A stretch of DNA of 64,000 nucleotides from Agrobacterium tumefaciens (GCF_013318015.2 NZ_CP115843.1:434001-498000), one strand, 5' to 3'; shown: positions 45,102 to 54,402, numbered from the stretch's first letter. Notes: generated from the letters alone by a model not told the origin. Numbers and translations are program-made.

Positions 45102-45851
45102 TCAGCGGCCCCGTTTCTGGTTGCCGCTGAACATGCCGCCACGATATACCTGGACGTCAGTATCGAACGAGAACAAGACGATATCGGTCTCGGTCAATGC
45201 CGTTGGATGTTGTTCGAACGAGGTCACGAACACGCTCTCTCCGTCGGAGACCGTCTCGTTTCCAAATCGAATTTTCCCCTTGAAGACAAAGAGCAGGCAA
45301 GCCAACCCGGAGTTATCAGGGGTTGGCAATCTCAGCGTCGTGCCTGCGCTGAGGCGCACGTCAAAGACCCAGACATCGGATCTTACCGTCAATGGCGCTT
45401 TTCGTGGCCCTGCAATCAGTCTCCAGCTATCGTCACTGAATTCATCGACGAAATCATGAAACTGCACCATTGGCTCAAGATTTTGAGCGTTAGGACGCAG
45501 GAAAATCTGTAGGGCCCGGACGGGTGTTTCCCCAAGCATAAGCTCTTCATGCTGGAAGTGATGGCCGGCGTTCATCATCATGAAACGTGTCTTGTCGAGC
45601 TTTTTCTCGTTTCCGACGGTGTCTCGGTGCAGCATCTCGCCGCCGCGCATGTAGGTCAGTATTTCGTCGTCCTTGTGCGGATGCATGCCTATGAGATGAC
45701 CCGGCTGAACCTGGGCGCGGTCAATCCTGCCGATGGGACCGATCCCGCTGTCGTCGGTTGTCAGTGACAGCCCCGGATACATGATCTCGACGCCGAAGCC
45801 CTGGCCTATATTGCCGCGCATACGTCCTGCAGGGATTTTGGTGATGGTCAT
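45102..45851 (-). CDS. pirin-family (bicupin) protein
   Basis: ATG 45851 gives 249 residues. The N-terminal cupin shows the metal-site pattern GHLIGMHPHKDDEILTYMRGGEMLHRD and HFQHEELM, with His and Glu ligands in place. The C-terminal cupin (SGLACLLFVFKGKIRFG) is shorter. This YhaK/YhhW branch of pirins includes quercetinase-like and redox-sensitive proteins. It is followed on the same strand, across 67 bases upstream, by an isochorismatase-fold hydrolase gene, a common pairing in stress loci. Confidence 0.88.
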   Translation of the reverse strand: MTITKIPAGRMRGNIGQGFGVEIMYPGLSLTTDDSGIGPIGRIDRAQVQPGHLIGMHPHKDDEILTYMRGGEMLHRDTVGNEKKLDKTRFMMMNAGHHFQHEELMLGETPVRALQIFLRPNAQNLEPMVQFHDFVDEFSDDSWRLIAGPRKAPLTVRSDVWVFDVRLSAGTTLRLPTPDNSGLACLLFVFKGKIRFGNETVSDGESVFVTSFEQHPTALTETDIVLFSFDTDVQVYRGGMFSGNQKRGR

Positions 45852-45918
45852 TGGACTGTTTCCTTCGATCTCGGGCGCGGGCGACAATCGCCCGCGCCGA
45901 ACGCAGCGACTTGCGCTG

Positions 45919-46494
45919 TCAGTGGTAGTTCAGGATACCGACGAGCTTCTGGCCGAGCGGGCTCGTCCAGTCGACGGCGAGTTCCGAGATGATCTGGTCG
46001 ACAGTGGTGATAATTGCGCCTGCGTTTTCCATGCGCCTCAGGGCGATATCGTCGCCGTATTTGGTGTAAGAGGCGGATGCGTCCGCCGAGACCTGCACCT
46101 CGTAACCTTCGTCAAGCATCTGGAGGACCGGAAAGGTGACGCAGATTTCCGTGGTCACGCCTGCGACGAACAGCTTGTTGCGGCCGATCGCCTTGACGGC
46201 CTGGTTGAAGCCGTCGTGGTGCATGGCGTTGACGATACCCGGGCGCTTGATGCGGGCTTCGAACGCCTCGGGCAGGATTTCCTTGAGTTCCGGAATCAGC
46301 GGCCCCTGGATTTGTTCTTCCATGCTGGACGTCAGGATGGTCGGGATGTTGGCGGCTTTGGCGATCCGGGCGAGCTTGAGTGCGTTCTGCTTGACCAGGT
46401 TGATGTCGTGGGAGTGGGTCCAGGCCATCGTGCCGATCTGATGGTCGATCAGCAGCATGGCGGAATTCTCGGGAGTAAAGACGTCCTTATGCAT
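45919..46494 (-). CDS. isochorismatase-fold cysteine hydrolase (YcaC-like)
   Basis: The 191-residue protein has the cysteine-hydrolase triad pattern: Asp in LLIDHQIGTM, Lys in ARIKRPGIVNAM, and the nucleophile Cys in VAGVTTEICVTFPVLQML with the usual preceding cis-peptide region. It resembles YcaC-type hydrolases of unknown substrate. It is transcribed with the pirin gene. A divergent LysR gene starts 139 bases away. Confidence 0.9.
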   Translation of the reverse strand: MHKDVFTPENSAMLLIDHQIGTMAWTHSHDINLVKQNALKLARIAKAANIPTILTSSMEEQIQGPLIPELKEILPEAFEARIKRPGIVNAMHHDGFNQAVKAIGRNKLFVAGVTTEICVTFPVLQMLDEGYEVQVSADASASYTKYGDDIALRRMENAGAIITTVDQIISELAVDWTSPLGQKLVGILNYH

Positions 46495-46632
46495 TGTCGT
46501 ATTCCTTTTTGCGTTGTCGGCGGCTGTCGGGTTGGATTTAGGTCCGCTCGATGAGTGGAATTTAGCGTTGCGATAGACGGCACGGTAGCTCTAGGATGAG
46601 CCACTCTGTGGAACGGAAAATGGAACGCAATA

Positions 46633-47514
46633 ATGGTCAGCTTCGAAGATATGCAGACTTTCGTTGAGGTCGCCGATGGCGGCGGGATCACGGTTGCGGC
46701 GCGACGTCTCGGATTGCCGAAATCCATCGTCAGCCGTCGCCTCGTTCGTCTAGAGAGCGAGCTGGGCGTCCAGCTCCTCGCCCGGACCACACGAGGTGCA
46801 TCGCTGACGGAGGCTGGAGCGTCGTTTCGCGAGCATGCCGCGCGCATGTGCCTGGAAATGGAGGTTGCGCGCGAGGAGATTGCGCCGACCGGGGAGCTTC
46901 GGGGACGGCTGCGCGTCGCCGTTCCGTCATCCTTCGGTCCGCGGCATTTTGCGCCAGCGCTCGCCGAACTGGCCCGCCAGCATCCGCTCTTGCAGCTCCA
47001 TGCGCACTACAGCGACCGTTACGTCGATCTGGTGGCGGAAGGCTTTGATTGCGGGATACGTGTCGGTTATCTGCAGGACTCGAACCTGACGGCGAGGAAG
47101 ATCGGTGCATTCGCGGCTGGATTGTTTGCCAACCCCGAATACCTCCGGAAGCATGGCGTCCCGCGAAAGCCTTCCGATCTGCTTGACCATCAGGCGATCC
47201 TGCAGGGCACCGAGAGCTGGAAGGTGTCCGATGGCAGCCGAACCATCGTCATCAATGCGCAGGGAAGGTTCAAGGCGGATAGTGCCCTTGGCATTGCCGA
47301 AGGGACGGCAGCCGGACTGGGCATCGCTGCACTGCCGGTTGTGATCGCGGAAAGCTATGTTGCCGCAGGGACCCTTGTGCCGATTATGTCGGACTACGGC
47401 CTGCCGGAGATCGGCGTTTACATCGTGCGTCCGCCAGGATCGCACGTGTCCCGGAAGGTCAGAGTGCTAATCGACTTCTTCGTGCAGCGCTTCGCGGCAA
47501 AGCCCGGTCCCTGA
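46633..47514 (+). CDS. LysR-family regulator
   Basis: The 293-residue protein has the LysR helix-turn-helix (FVEVADGGGITVAARRLGLPKSIVSRRLVRLESELGVQLLARTTRGASLTEAG) and a full effector domain (VDLVAEGFDCGIRVGYLQDSN, ADSALGIAEGTAAGLGIAALP). It is divergent from the isochorismatase/pirin pair and probably controls it. It is also convergent with the HxlR gene, with 13 bases between stops. Confidence 0.92.
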   Translation: MVSFEDMQTFVEVADGGGITVAARRLGLPKSIVSRRLVRLESELGVQLLARTTRGASLTEAGASFREHAARMCLEMEVAREEIAPTGELRGRLRVAVPSSFGPRHFAPALAELARQHPLLQLHAHYSDRYVDLVAEGFDCGIRVGYLQDSNLTARKIGAFAAGLFANPEYLRKHGVPRKPSDLLDHQAILQGTESWKVSDGSRTIVINAQGRFKADSALGIAEGTAAGLGIAALPVVIAESYVAAGTLVPIMSDYGLPEIGVYIVRPPGSHVSRKVRVLIDFFVQRFAAKPGP

Positions 47515-47527
47515 CGCGGACGACCGG

Positions 47528-47857
47528 TCATGCCTTCGTGGATTGACAGCGACCCTGGAAGGAAACTCCCCAGTCGCGCATCGCCATCAGCACGGGGGCC
47601 AGCGTTTTTCCGAATTCGGTGAGGGAATATTCGACGCGCGGAGGGACCTCGGCGAAGACCTCGCGGCTCACGATCCCGTCGGCCTCGAGTTCGCGGAGCT
47701 GCATCGTGAGCGAGCGCTGGCTCGGATCGCCGACCAGGCGGCGCAGCTCTCCAAACCGGTACGGACCGTCGAGTAGACGATAGATGATCATCGGCTTCCA
47801 CTTGCCGCCCGTGACATCGACGGTAACTTCTACCGGGCATTTTGGGCCAACAGCCAT
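47528..47857 (-). CDS. HxlR-family redox-type regulator
   Basis: The 109-residue winged-helix protein begins MAVGPKCPVEVTVDVTGGKWKPMIIYRLLDGPYRFGELRRLV, typical of HxlR. Cys7 sits at the place of the redox-sensing cysteine of YodB/QorR-type members; a second Cys is near the C terminus. It is divergent from an MDR-family quinone-reductase-like gene, and a clear inverted repeat lies between them. It is likely to derepress that enzyme on electrophile or quinone stress. Confidence 0.9.
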   Translation of the reverse strand: MAVGPKCPVEVTVDVTGGKWKPMIIYRLLDGPYRFGELRRLVGDPSQRSLTMQLRELEADGIVSREVFAEVPPRVEYSLTEFGKTLAPVLMAMRDWGVSFQGRCQSTKA

Positions 47858-47889
47858 TCAGTTCTCCATTAGTGCACTTTTTATTCCTA

Positions 47890-47917
47890 TAGGCAAAACT
47901 GTTGCCTACTTGCAAGT
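47890..47917. promoter_or_regulatory. inverted-repeat operator for the HxlR regulator
   Basis: TAGGCAA (47890-47896) and TTGCCTA (47902-47908) form a perfect 7-base inverted repeat with a 5-base spacer. It is followed directly by the palindrome ACTTGCAAGT (47908-47917). The site lies between the divergent starts at 47857 and 47966, where HxlR proteins such as YodB bind. Confidence 0.6.
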
Positions 47918-47965
47918 TTGCCTGTGTCACGCCCAGATGGAAGCCACATTTAGGAGAGGTGTGTT

Positions 47966-48952
47966 ATGCGAGCTGCGTTCTACGAACGGCAAGGAACTGC
48001 GAGAGAAGTATTGACCGTTGGCGAGCTTCCCGATCCCCAGCCCGGGGCGGGGGAAGTCCGGGTCAGGATCGTGGTCTCGGGCATCAATCCTTCGGACATC
48101 AAGACGCGTGTCGGCTTCGGCGGTAAGGCCATGCCATTTCCCAGAATCGTTCCGCATCAGGACGGGTCGGGCGTCATCGACAGTGTCGGCCCCGGCGTGT
48201 CGCAGGAACGTATAGGCGAGCGGGTGTGGGTCTACATGGCCCAGACGGGGAGGGCGTTCGGGACGGCTGCGGAATTCGTCGTGGTGCCGTCGAGGCAGGC
48301 AGTCAGGCTGGCCGACAACGTGCCCTTCGGGGTCGGTGCGTCGTTCGGCGTCCCCGCGATGACGGCGCATCGATGCCTGTTTGCCGATACAAACCTGCGA
48401 GGTAAGCGGGTTCTCGTGCACGGTGGCGCCGGTGCGGTCGGTAACGCCGCCATTCTTCTTGCAAAGTGGGCAGGGGCGTGGGTGGCGGCAACGGTGAGCC
48501 GCGACGAACAGGCAGACGTTGCCCGCGCAGCCGGAGCCGATCTCGTCGTCAACAGGCATGCCGGTGATGTTGCTGTGAAAATAAGGTCGGCGACCGATGG
48601 TCACGGCGTCGACCGTATTGTCGACGTGGACATCTCCGCCAACATCGACACGGCAATCGCCTGCCTTGCGCGTGACGGGGGCGTGTCGGCTTACTCCACG
48701 GGATCGCCGCAAGCCAGGCTCTCGATCCCGTTCTTTCCGGCGCTCGTTGGTGGCTTTTCTTTCCGTTTCGTCTACGTCTATACGATGCCGGAAACAGCGA
48801 TGCGCGATGCTGTCGAGGAAGTCTCGGCCTGCGCGGCTTCGGGAGCCTACGTTCCCAAGATCGCCGTAACGCTCGGGCTTGATCAGATTGCCGAGGCCCA
48901 TGAACTGCAGGAAAGCGGCAAGGCCATTGGCAAGATTCTGATTGGTTTTTGA
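47966..48952 (+). CDS. MDR-family NADPH:quinone reductase-like oxidoreductase
   Basis: The 328-residue zinc-independent medium-chain dehydrogenase has the GroES-like N-terminal part (VSGINPSDIKTRVG, FPRIVPHQDGSGVIDSVG) and a nucleotide-binding domain with VLVHGGAGAVGNAAILLAKWAGAWV. No structural or catalytic zinc Cys cluster is seen, as in quinone reductases (QOR). It probably reduces quinones or enals with NADPH. Start ATG 47966 follows GGAGAGG. Regulation by the divergent HxlR protein is likely. Confidence 0.92.
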   Translation: MRAAFYERQGTAREVLTVGELPDPQPGAGEVRVRIVVSGINPSDIKTRVGFGGKAMPFPRIVPHQDGSGVIDSVGPGVSQERIGERVWVYMAQTGRAFGTAAEFVVVPSRQAVRLADNVPFGVGASFGVPAMTAHRCLFADTNLRGKRVLVHGGAGAVGNAAILLAKWAGAWVAATVSRDEQADVARAAGADLVVNRHAGDVAVKIRSATDGHGVDRIVDVDISANIDTAIACLARDGGVSAYSTGSPQARLSIPFFPALVGGFSFRFVYVYTMPETAMRDAVEEVSACAASGAYVPKIAVTLGLDQIAEAHELQESGKAIGKILIGF

Positions 48953-48971
48953 TCTGCCCGCTGCGCCCGGA

Positions 48972-49862
48972 TCAGTTCAGGAGACGGTTCTCACGCAGGC
49001 GGGCAACTGCCATGTCAACGAAAGCCCGCACCTTTGCGGGTGCATTCCGACCCTCTGGATGCATGATGTGGATAGGCAGGGGCGGCTCTTCAAACTCGCT
49101 GAGCACGATCTGAAGGTCGCCCGCCATAAGGTCAGGGCCTATCTGGTAGTTCAGCACGCGCGTCAGTCCCCAGCCCTCGCGTGCGGAGGTTATGGCCGCT
49201 TCGTTGGTGTTGCACTGAAGAGCAGCGTCTATCGTCACGCGGAAATCGTCGGAAAAGCGCCATTCAGGGGAGGCCCAGGCGCTGGTGGACGCCGCGATGC
49301 GATGATCCTTGAGGTCGGATGGCGTTGTCGGAATGCCATGTCGGTCAAAGTATGCCGGTGAACCACACACGACACGCCTGACGCTCCCGACCTTTATGGC
49401 GGAGAGGCCGGAGTCGGGGAGGTGACCAATGCGGACAGCGACATCGATGCCTTCATCGACAATATTGACAGGCCGGTCGATAAACAGGGTTCGCGCCTTC
49501 ATGGTTGGAAATGCGTCCAGAAAGCCCGTCACGACGGGCAGCACATACATCTGCCCGAACATGACCGAAGCAGTTACGGACAGGGTGCCTGTCGGTGTAG
49601 CGTAGGAGCCTCCCGCTGCCGCCTCTGCTTCAGCAATGTCTGACAAAATCTTGCGGCAGTCCTCGAAATACCGGGCACCCGCCTCGGTCATTTTTACCGA
49701 ACGGGTCGTTCGCACGAACAGGCGTGCTCCGATGATATCTTCCAGGGCTGCAACAGACCGTGTGACGGCAGGAGCACTCATGTGCATCTGGCGGGCGGTA
49801 TCTGCGAAACTTTCGGTCTCCGCTACTTTCACGAAAATCCGCATTGCCTGCCAACGATCCAT
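48972..49862 (-). CDS. LysR-family regulator
   Basis: ATG 49862 is preferred over ATG 49874 because a G-rich ribosome site lies five bases before it; the product has 296 residues. The DNA-binding part is MRIFVKVAETESFADTARQMHMSAPAVTRSVAALEDIIGARLFVRTTRSVKMTEAG. The effector domain includes VNIVDEGIDVAVRIGHLPDSG. It is convergent with the MDR gene; its upstream side faces an AhpD-like remnant on the same strand. Its target is not clear. Confidence 0.92.
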   Translation of the reverse strand: MDRWQAMRIFVKVAETESFADTARQMHMSAPAVTRSVAALEDIIGARLFVRTTRSVKMTEAGARYFEDCRKILSDIAEAEAAAGGSYATPTGTLSVTASVMFGQMYVLPVVTGFLDAFPTMKARTLFIDRPVNIVDEGIDVAVRIGHLPDSGLSAIKVGSVRRVVCGSPAYFDRHGIPTTPSDLKDHRIAASTSAWASPEWRFSDDFRVTIDAALQCNTNEAAITSAREGWGLTRVLNYQIGPDLMAGDLQIVLSEFEEPPLPIHIMHPEGRNAPAKVRAFVDMAVARLRENRLLN

Positions 49863-49939
49863 CCGGTCCCCCATGCCCTCGATACGGTGTCCATAGTAGA
49901 ATCCTGGACGACAAGACCGCAAGCCGTCCGCGGCATGGA

Positions 49940-50260
49940 TTAGCTGCCAGCGACCTGTCGGTTGGCAGCAGCAAGGTGCTCGATTTCGACGCAGCTTCGC
50001 TCACAAAGGCCAGCGGCGCTTGCACGTGCACGTGTGTGCTCATTGATCGCGAGCGCAAACGCTATGGCCCTCGCTATTTTCAGATCGAAGCTCAGGCCAC
50101 GGCGTGCCAGATCGATTTCCGCACCCGTCAGCCCAAGCGCACGGCTATCGTCTTCCTGCTTGCGCTTCCGCGACAGGTCGCCGCTCGATGCGGTAAGAGC
50201 GAGTTCAACGGACACTCGAACTCGCTCGTTGAGTTTGAACGACGGCATTGACGAGGCCAA
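49940..50260 (-). pseudogene. decayed AhpD-like (carboxymuconolactone decarboxylase fold) gene
   Basis: The 106-residue frame reads FKLNERVRVSVELALTASSGD and then GLTGAEIDLARRGLSFDLKIARAIAFALAINEH, which follows AhpD-like proteins closely. The segment that should carry the Cys-x-x-Cys active site is replaced by an unrelated charged stretch (LSRKRKQEDD). The N-terminal 40 residues and the end of the fold are also lost. An intact family member lies 550 bases away (50809-51357), so this looks like a dying duplicate or a related gene. Confidence 0.6.
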
Positions 50261-50276
50261 CGGACCGACGCCCGGC

Positions 50277-50741
50277 TCAAAAGCCGAAGTCGCTGAGACC
50301 GGGATGGTCGTCAGGCCTTCGGCCGAGCGGCCAGTGAAACCTGCGGTCGGCTTCAGCGATCGGGTGTTCGTTGATGCTGGCGTGACGCGCCCGCATCAGG
50401 CCGTCTTCGGCAAACTCCCAATTCTCGTTCCCGTAGGCCCGGAACCACTGGCCGCTGTCATCATGATATTCGTAGGCGTAGCGCAACGCGATCCTGTTGC
50501 CCGTGAATGCCCAGAGTTCCTTGATCAGGCGGTAGTCGAGTTCCCTGTTCCACTTGCGGCCCAGAAAGGCCTCGGCTTCATCGCGGCTCGTTACGAATTC
50601 GGCACGGTTGCGCCAGCGAGTATCCACCGTGTAGGCGAGCGCTACCCTGGCAGGATCGCGGCTGTTCCAGCCATCTTCCGCAAGGCGGACCTTTTCGATG
50701 GCGCTCTGTTCAGTGAAAGGGGGAAGCGGGGGACGGGACAT
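50277..50741 (-). CDS. DUF1348 / NTF2-like protein
   Basis: ATG 50741 gives 154 residues of the SnoaL/NTF2-like fold, DUF1348 subgroup: [75 protein letters not shown]. The family is uncharacterised but is often found beside AhpD-like and redox genes, as here. It is 67 bases after the intact AhpD-like gene on the same strand. Confidence 0.9.
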   Translation of the reverse strand: MSRPPLPPFTEQSAIEKVRLAEDGWNSRDPARVALAYTVDTRWRNRAEFVTSRDEAEAFLGRKWNRELDYRLIKELWAFTGNRIALRYAYEYHDDSGQWFRAYGNENWEFAEDGLMRARHASINEHPIAEADRRFHWPLGRRPDDHPGLSDFGF

Positions 50742-50808
50742 TGTGATGGCTCCAGGTTTCGTAAGGGGAGGGAAGGATGACGGCTCTCGCGTCACCCCGT
50801 CCTGAATG

Positions 50809-51357
50809 TCATGCCGCAAGACGATCGATACGCGGGAAATCGATCTCGGTATCGAGGGCTTCGTTGACGTAGTTTGTAAAGGTATTAAGCGCGACATGCG
50901 CAATGATCTCGACGATTTCCGCGTCGCTGTAGCCGGCGTCCCGAACTTTTACGATTTCCCCAGGTGCCACCGAGCCACGCGCGGTCGTCAGGGCGCGGGC
51001 GAATTCGACGGCTGCCGCAGCCTTGGCGTCGTTCGATGTTCCGCGGCGGTTCGAAGCGATCTCCGCTTCATCGAGCTTGGCGAACTTCGCTCCGGTGAAG
51101 GTGTGCGCCGAAAGGCAGTAGTCACAACCGTTGGCTTCGGCCATAGCCAGGGCGATCCTTTCCCGAGTGGCGGGTGCAAGCTTGCCCTTGCCGAGCGCAC
51201 CCTGCAACGAGGCGAGGCCGTTGAGGGCCGCTGGGCTGTTGGAGACGAGGCGGAAGATATTCGGCACGGAGCCGATCTGCTTCTGGATGGTCTCCAGGAT
51301 CGGCCGTGAGGCTTCGGGCGCCTCCTCAATCGTGGCGGGGGTAGGAATGCGTGACAT
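50809..51357 (-). CDS. AhpD-like peroxidase-related protein
   Basis: ATG 51357 with AGGAGAAT upstream gives 182 residues. The active-site block is [30 protein letters not shown] with Cys-x-x-Cys and the nearby His and Glu of AhpD proton relays. A C-terminal helical repeat ([27 protein letters not shown]) completes the fold. It should act as an alkylhydroperoxidase or thiol-disulfide protein. It lies between the PNPOx-ferredoxin fusion gene and DUF1348, all on the minus strand. Confidence 0.92.
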   Translation of the reverse strand: MSRIPTPATIEEAPEASRPILETIQKQIGSVPNIFRLVSNSPAALNGLASLQGALGKGKLAPATRERIALAMAEANGCDYCLSAHTFTGAKFAKLDEAEIASNRRGTSNDAKAAAAVEFARALTTARGSVAPGEIVKVRDAGYSDAEIVEIIAHVALNTFTNYVNEALDTEIDFPRIDRLAA

Positions 51358-51480
51358 GGTATTCTCCTTTAATGGTTTTGAGAGACGTCGCTCTCTGATC
51401 CTCAAGATGATTGGTAACCGGTTGTTGTTGAACGTCGAAAAGCAGGAAGGGACTGTTGCGTCAGGCGTAGTAATGTTGGT

Positions 51481-53541
51481 TTAGACGGCGATCTGGATGC
51501 CGCCTTCCTGGCTCGCTGGAATGGCACAGCAAAGGAGGATCTCGTCATCGTCAACCTTCGCTGTCGGCTCCTTCAGGTACGTCACAGCGCCTTTGACGAG
51601 TTTTGTCTTGCAAGTACCGCAATTGCCTTCGCGGCAACTGAACTCGGGCTGAAGACCGCGTGCTTCTGCAAGTTCCAGCAGCGTTCCGGAGCCGGGCGCC
51701 CAGCGGGCCTCCTTCAGAGAGTTCGTGAATATGACAGGCACCGGCTTGTCGGATGGCAGCGCACGCAAAGGGGCGGCCCTGGCATCTTTGGCCTCTACAG
51801 ACCGAACCAGCGACGAGGGCCCGAACGCTTCCGCGTGGATACGATCGTCTGCAATGTTGTAGCCGCGTAAACCGTCATAGAGCGCCTGCGTAAACTGCGG
51901 CGGACCACACAGATAGAAGTCGTAGTCGTTGAACGGCAGATGCTTGGTGAGCATAGCCATGTCGATACGGCCGGCAGTATCGTAGTCGGAGCCCTCTGTG
52001 GCATCGCCGATGTCGCTGAGAACTCGCACTAACCGGACCACGCCCTTGGCCGCAGCCACGAGTTCGGCGATCTCCTTGTCGAAAGGTCGCTCGGCTTTCG
52101 TGCGGGCAGCGTGGAACAACGTGATCGGCCGGATGCGCTGTTTGCGAATTCCCTCGTAGACGACATGACGGAGCATGGCGAGCAGCGGCGTGATGCCGAC
52201 ACCACCGGCAAGGAGCACTGCAGGGCGCGTGGCACGGGCGTCAACACCGAACCCCCCTGCGGGGGGCCGCGCCTCAATCACGTCGCCAACGGAGATGCTG
52301 TCGTGCAGAAACTGCGACACGAGCCCATCGCGTTTGACACTGATGCGGTAGATGCCATCGGACGGTGCGACAGACAGGGTGTAGGTCCTGATAACAGGCC
52401 GCTCGCTTCCCGGCAGCACCAGCCGGATCGGGAGGTGCTGCCCGGCAGCATGCGGCAGCAACCCCAAGCCGTCGCTTGGCTGGAGATGGATCGAGCGGAT
52501 CGTCGTGCTTTCCTCGACGATCCTGGTGACCGTCATCGGCCGCCACGTGTCTGAAAGTGCGGTGGCACGCATCCGGTCTGCTGCCTGCGCCCAGTTCCCG
52601 GTCATCAGAGAATTCGGCGACCATCCATCCTTCTGAAATGCCCAGCGAAGTGCGAGTGCATTCGGTCTCCGGACGATCCGGGTCGGCCTGAACGTCCAGA
52701 GCCGTTCCGCGCCCTGGAAGGCCGCAATCTCGGGTGATTCCAGGATGACGTCGGCTTCGCCTGTCATCTGCAGGACATCGCCCGTCGCGAAGTCTACGAA
52801 GAGCAGACCTGCTTTCTTGTTCAGCAGAATATTCCCCAGCGTCGAGAAGAAAAGGTTTCCGTCGAAATCGGGAATTGTCAGAACGTCATCATCGCCAACG
52901 CGGACGAAGCCGGCATTCCCGCCGCGATGCGACACGTCAACCTGTCGCCTGTCTTCGCGGTCGACATAGGAGGCAACGAAGAACGCGTCCGCAGTCTTGA
53001 TCGTGGAGCGAGCAAGGTCATCAAGCTCGGACAGGTCTTCACGCTGGTTCTGGCTTGGTTGGCCGGGTGCTCTCTCGAATTGGAAATCCCGCAATTGTAT
53101 GTAGCGCGGGCAGTTGCCGAAGCTCTGATCCACATCGATCCGATAACCGTTCGCTGCGGTGGAGACAAAGCCGTTCATGCGATTTCGGCGACGCGTGTGC
53201 ATCTCGATGCCGAGCAGGCCGATCGGTTTGCCGTCTGCCATTCCTTCGCTGGCGGGGTCGCTTGGCTCCAAGGTAGAGCGGATATCGAGCGTGGTCGCCG
53301 TAGGGGAGGACATGAAGCCGGGTGGGCCCTCGACAAAGGTGGCCCAGGCGTCATCGTGGCCATCCACACTGCCAAGGACGATGAACGGGAGCTGGGCATA
53401 GAAGTCCCGATGCTGATCCGGCATGAAATCGCGAACGACCCGTTGGCCGACGACCTCCATACGCTCGGCGACACCGACTTTTTCCTGGATGAACTTCTCG
53501 CCTTCGTGCCAGGTCGGCAGTTTTGTCAAAGTGTCGGTCAT
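51481..53541 (-). CDS. PNPOx-ferredoxin reductase-2Fe2S ferredoxin fusion
   Basis: This 686-residue soluble protein fuses three modules. Residues about 35-210 are a pyridoxamine-phosphate-oxidase-like FMN-binding domain (FIVLGSVDGHDDAWATFVEGPPGFM, GNAGFVRV). Residues about 335-570 are a ferredoxin-NADP reductase-type FAD/NAD unit (RPVIRTYTLSVAPSDGIYRISVKRDGLVS, LLAGGVGITPLLAMLRH, FYLCGPPQFTQAL). The last 90 residues are a plant-type 2Fe-2S ferredoxin (FSCREGNCGTCKTKLVKG, then CCAIP). It is a one-chain electron path from NAD(P)H to a flavin/heme-like substrate site. It lies between AhpD-like and glutathione-transferase genes. Confidence 0.92.
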   Translation of the reverse strand: MTDTLTKLPTWHEGEKFIQEKVGVAERMEVVGQRVVRDFMPDQHRDFYAQLPFIVLGSVDGHDDAWATFVEGPPGFMSSPTATTLDIRSTLEPSDPASEGMADGKPIGLLGIEMHTRRRNRMNGFVSTAANGYRIDVDQSFGNCPRYIQLRDFQFERAPGQPSQNQREDLSELDDLARSTIKTADAFFVASYVDREDRRQVDVSHRGGNAGFVRVGDDDVLTIPDFDGNLFFSTLGNILLNKKAGLLFVDFATGDVLQMTGEADVILESPEIAAFQGAERLWTFRPTRIVRRPNALALRWAFQKDGWSPNSLMTGNWAQAADRMRATALSDTWRPMTVTRIVEESTTIRSIHLQPSDGLGLLPHAAGQHLPIRLVLPGSERPVIRTYTLSVAPSDGIYRISVKRDGLVSQFLHDSISVGDVIEARPPAGGFGVDARATRPAVLLAGGVGITPLLAMLRHVVYEGIRKQRIRPITLFHAARTKAERPFDKEIAELVAAAKGVVRLVRVLSDIGDATEGSDYDTAGRIDMAMLTKHLPFNDYDFYLCGPPQFTQALYDGLRGYNIADDRIHAEAFGPSSLVRSVEAKDARAAPLRALPSDKPVPVIFTNSLKEARWAPGSGTLLELAEARGLQPEFSCREGNCGTCKTKLVKGAVTYLKEPTAKVDDDEILLCCAIPASQEGGIQIAV

Positions 53542-53595
53542 GTCAGCTCTCCTAAGAAGGGATCGGGCACGCTTCGGCGCGCACCCGAATGCGGA

Positions 53596-54207
53596 TCAGG
53601 CGGCGAGGCCAACCGGAGTCCCGATAAAGTCCACGAAGCCCGGAAGCGCTTCGATACGACGAAGCAGCCTGTTGACCGCAGGATAAGTTGAGAGATCCAC
53701 GTTGCCTTCAGGGGCGCGGGCCACGTAGCTGTAGATTGCGACGTCGGCGATCGTCGGGCGTTCGCCTACCAGCCATTCTCGGTCGGAAAGCTGAGTTTCT
53801 AGTTTTCCAAGGACCGCATGGGCGCGACTAATGACTTCTTCCGGATTGAACTTGGCACCAAAGACGGTGACCAGGCGGGCCGCCGCCGGACCATAAGCGA
53901 TCTCACCGGCAGCTACCGACAACCAGCGTTGGACCGCTGCGGCGCTCTTCAGGTCATCGGGCAGCCAGTCCGTCCGTCCGGTTTTCTTGGCAAGGTAGAC
54001 CAGGATCGCGTTGGAATCCGATACGTATTCGCCGTCGTCGTCGAGAACCGGAACCTGGCCAAACGGGTTCATCTTGAGGAAATCGGGCGTCTTGTGCGCG
54101 CCGGACATGAGGTCCACCTCAACCAGCTCATGCGGCAGGTTGATCAGTGAAAGGAACAGACGGGCCCGATGCGAGTGGCCCGACAAAGGATGATGATAGA
54201 GTTTCAT
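53596..54207 (-). CDS. glutathione S-transferase
   Basis: The 203-residue protein has the thioredoxin-like N domain ([60 protein letters not shown]) with the Gln-Val-Pro and Asp-Ser glutathione-binding residues. The helical C domain reads [24 protein letters not shown]. It probably conjugates or reduces electrophiles. It is 54 bases upstream of the PNPOx fusion gene on the same strand and likely co-transcribed with it. Confidence 0.92.
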   Translation of the reverse strand: MKLYHHPLSGHSHRARLFLSLINLPHELVEVDLMSGAHKTPDFLKMNPFGQVPVLDDDGEYVSDSNAILVYLAKKTGRTDWLPDDLKSAAAVQRWLSVAAGEIAYGPAAARLVTVFGAKFNPEEVISRAHAVLGKLETQLSDREWLVGERPTIADVAIYSYVARAPEGNVDLSTYPAVNRLLRRIEALPGFVDFIGTPVGLAA

Positions 54208-54366
54208 TGTGCGCTCCTGCGAGTATCGTTCGGGTCAATTCCCGATCCGCACCTGCAGATTGCTATTATTACGTGGTGATGAGAACGATCGTGCTTCACA
54301 CTTCATCATTACACCAGGTGCAACAATGGCCACCCAACAGGGCTCGCTCGACGGTATGTGGCATCA

Positions 54367-54394
54367 GGCCACGCAGCCAAGAAGTTGCGTGGCC
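54367..54394. repeat. inverted repeat after the aldehyde dehydrogenase gene
   Basis: GGCCACGCA (54367-54375) pairs perfectly with TGCGTGGCC (54386-54394) around ten bases, just past the stop of the minus-strand aldehyde dehydrogenase gene. It lacks a T-run in that direction, so it is only a possible transcript end. Confidence 0.45.
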
Positions 54395-54402
54395 TTTAGA
54401 TG

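Noticed and set aside
54367..54394. Rho-independent terminator of the aldehyde dehydrogenase gene
   Set aside because: The stem is perfect but the minus strand has no T-run after it, so it is listed only as an inverted repeat.
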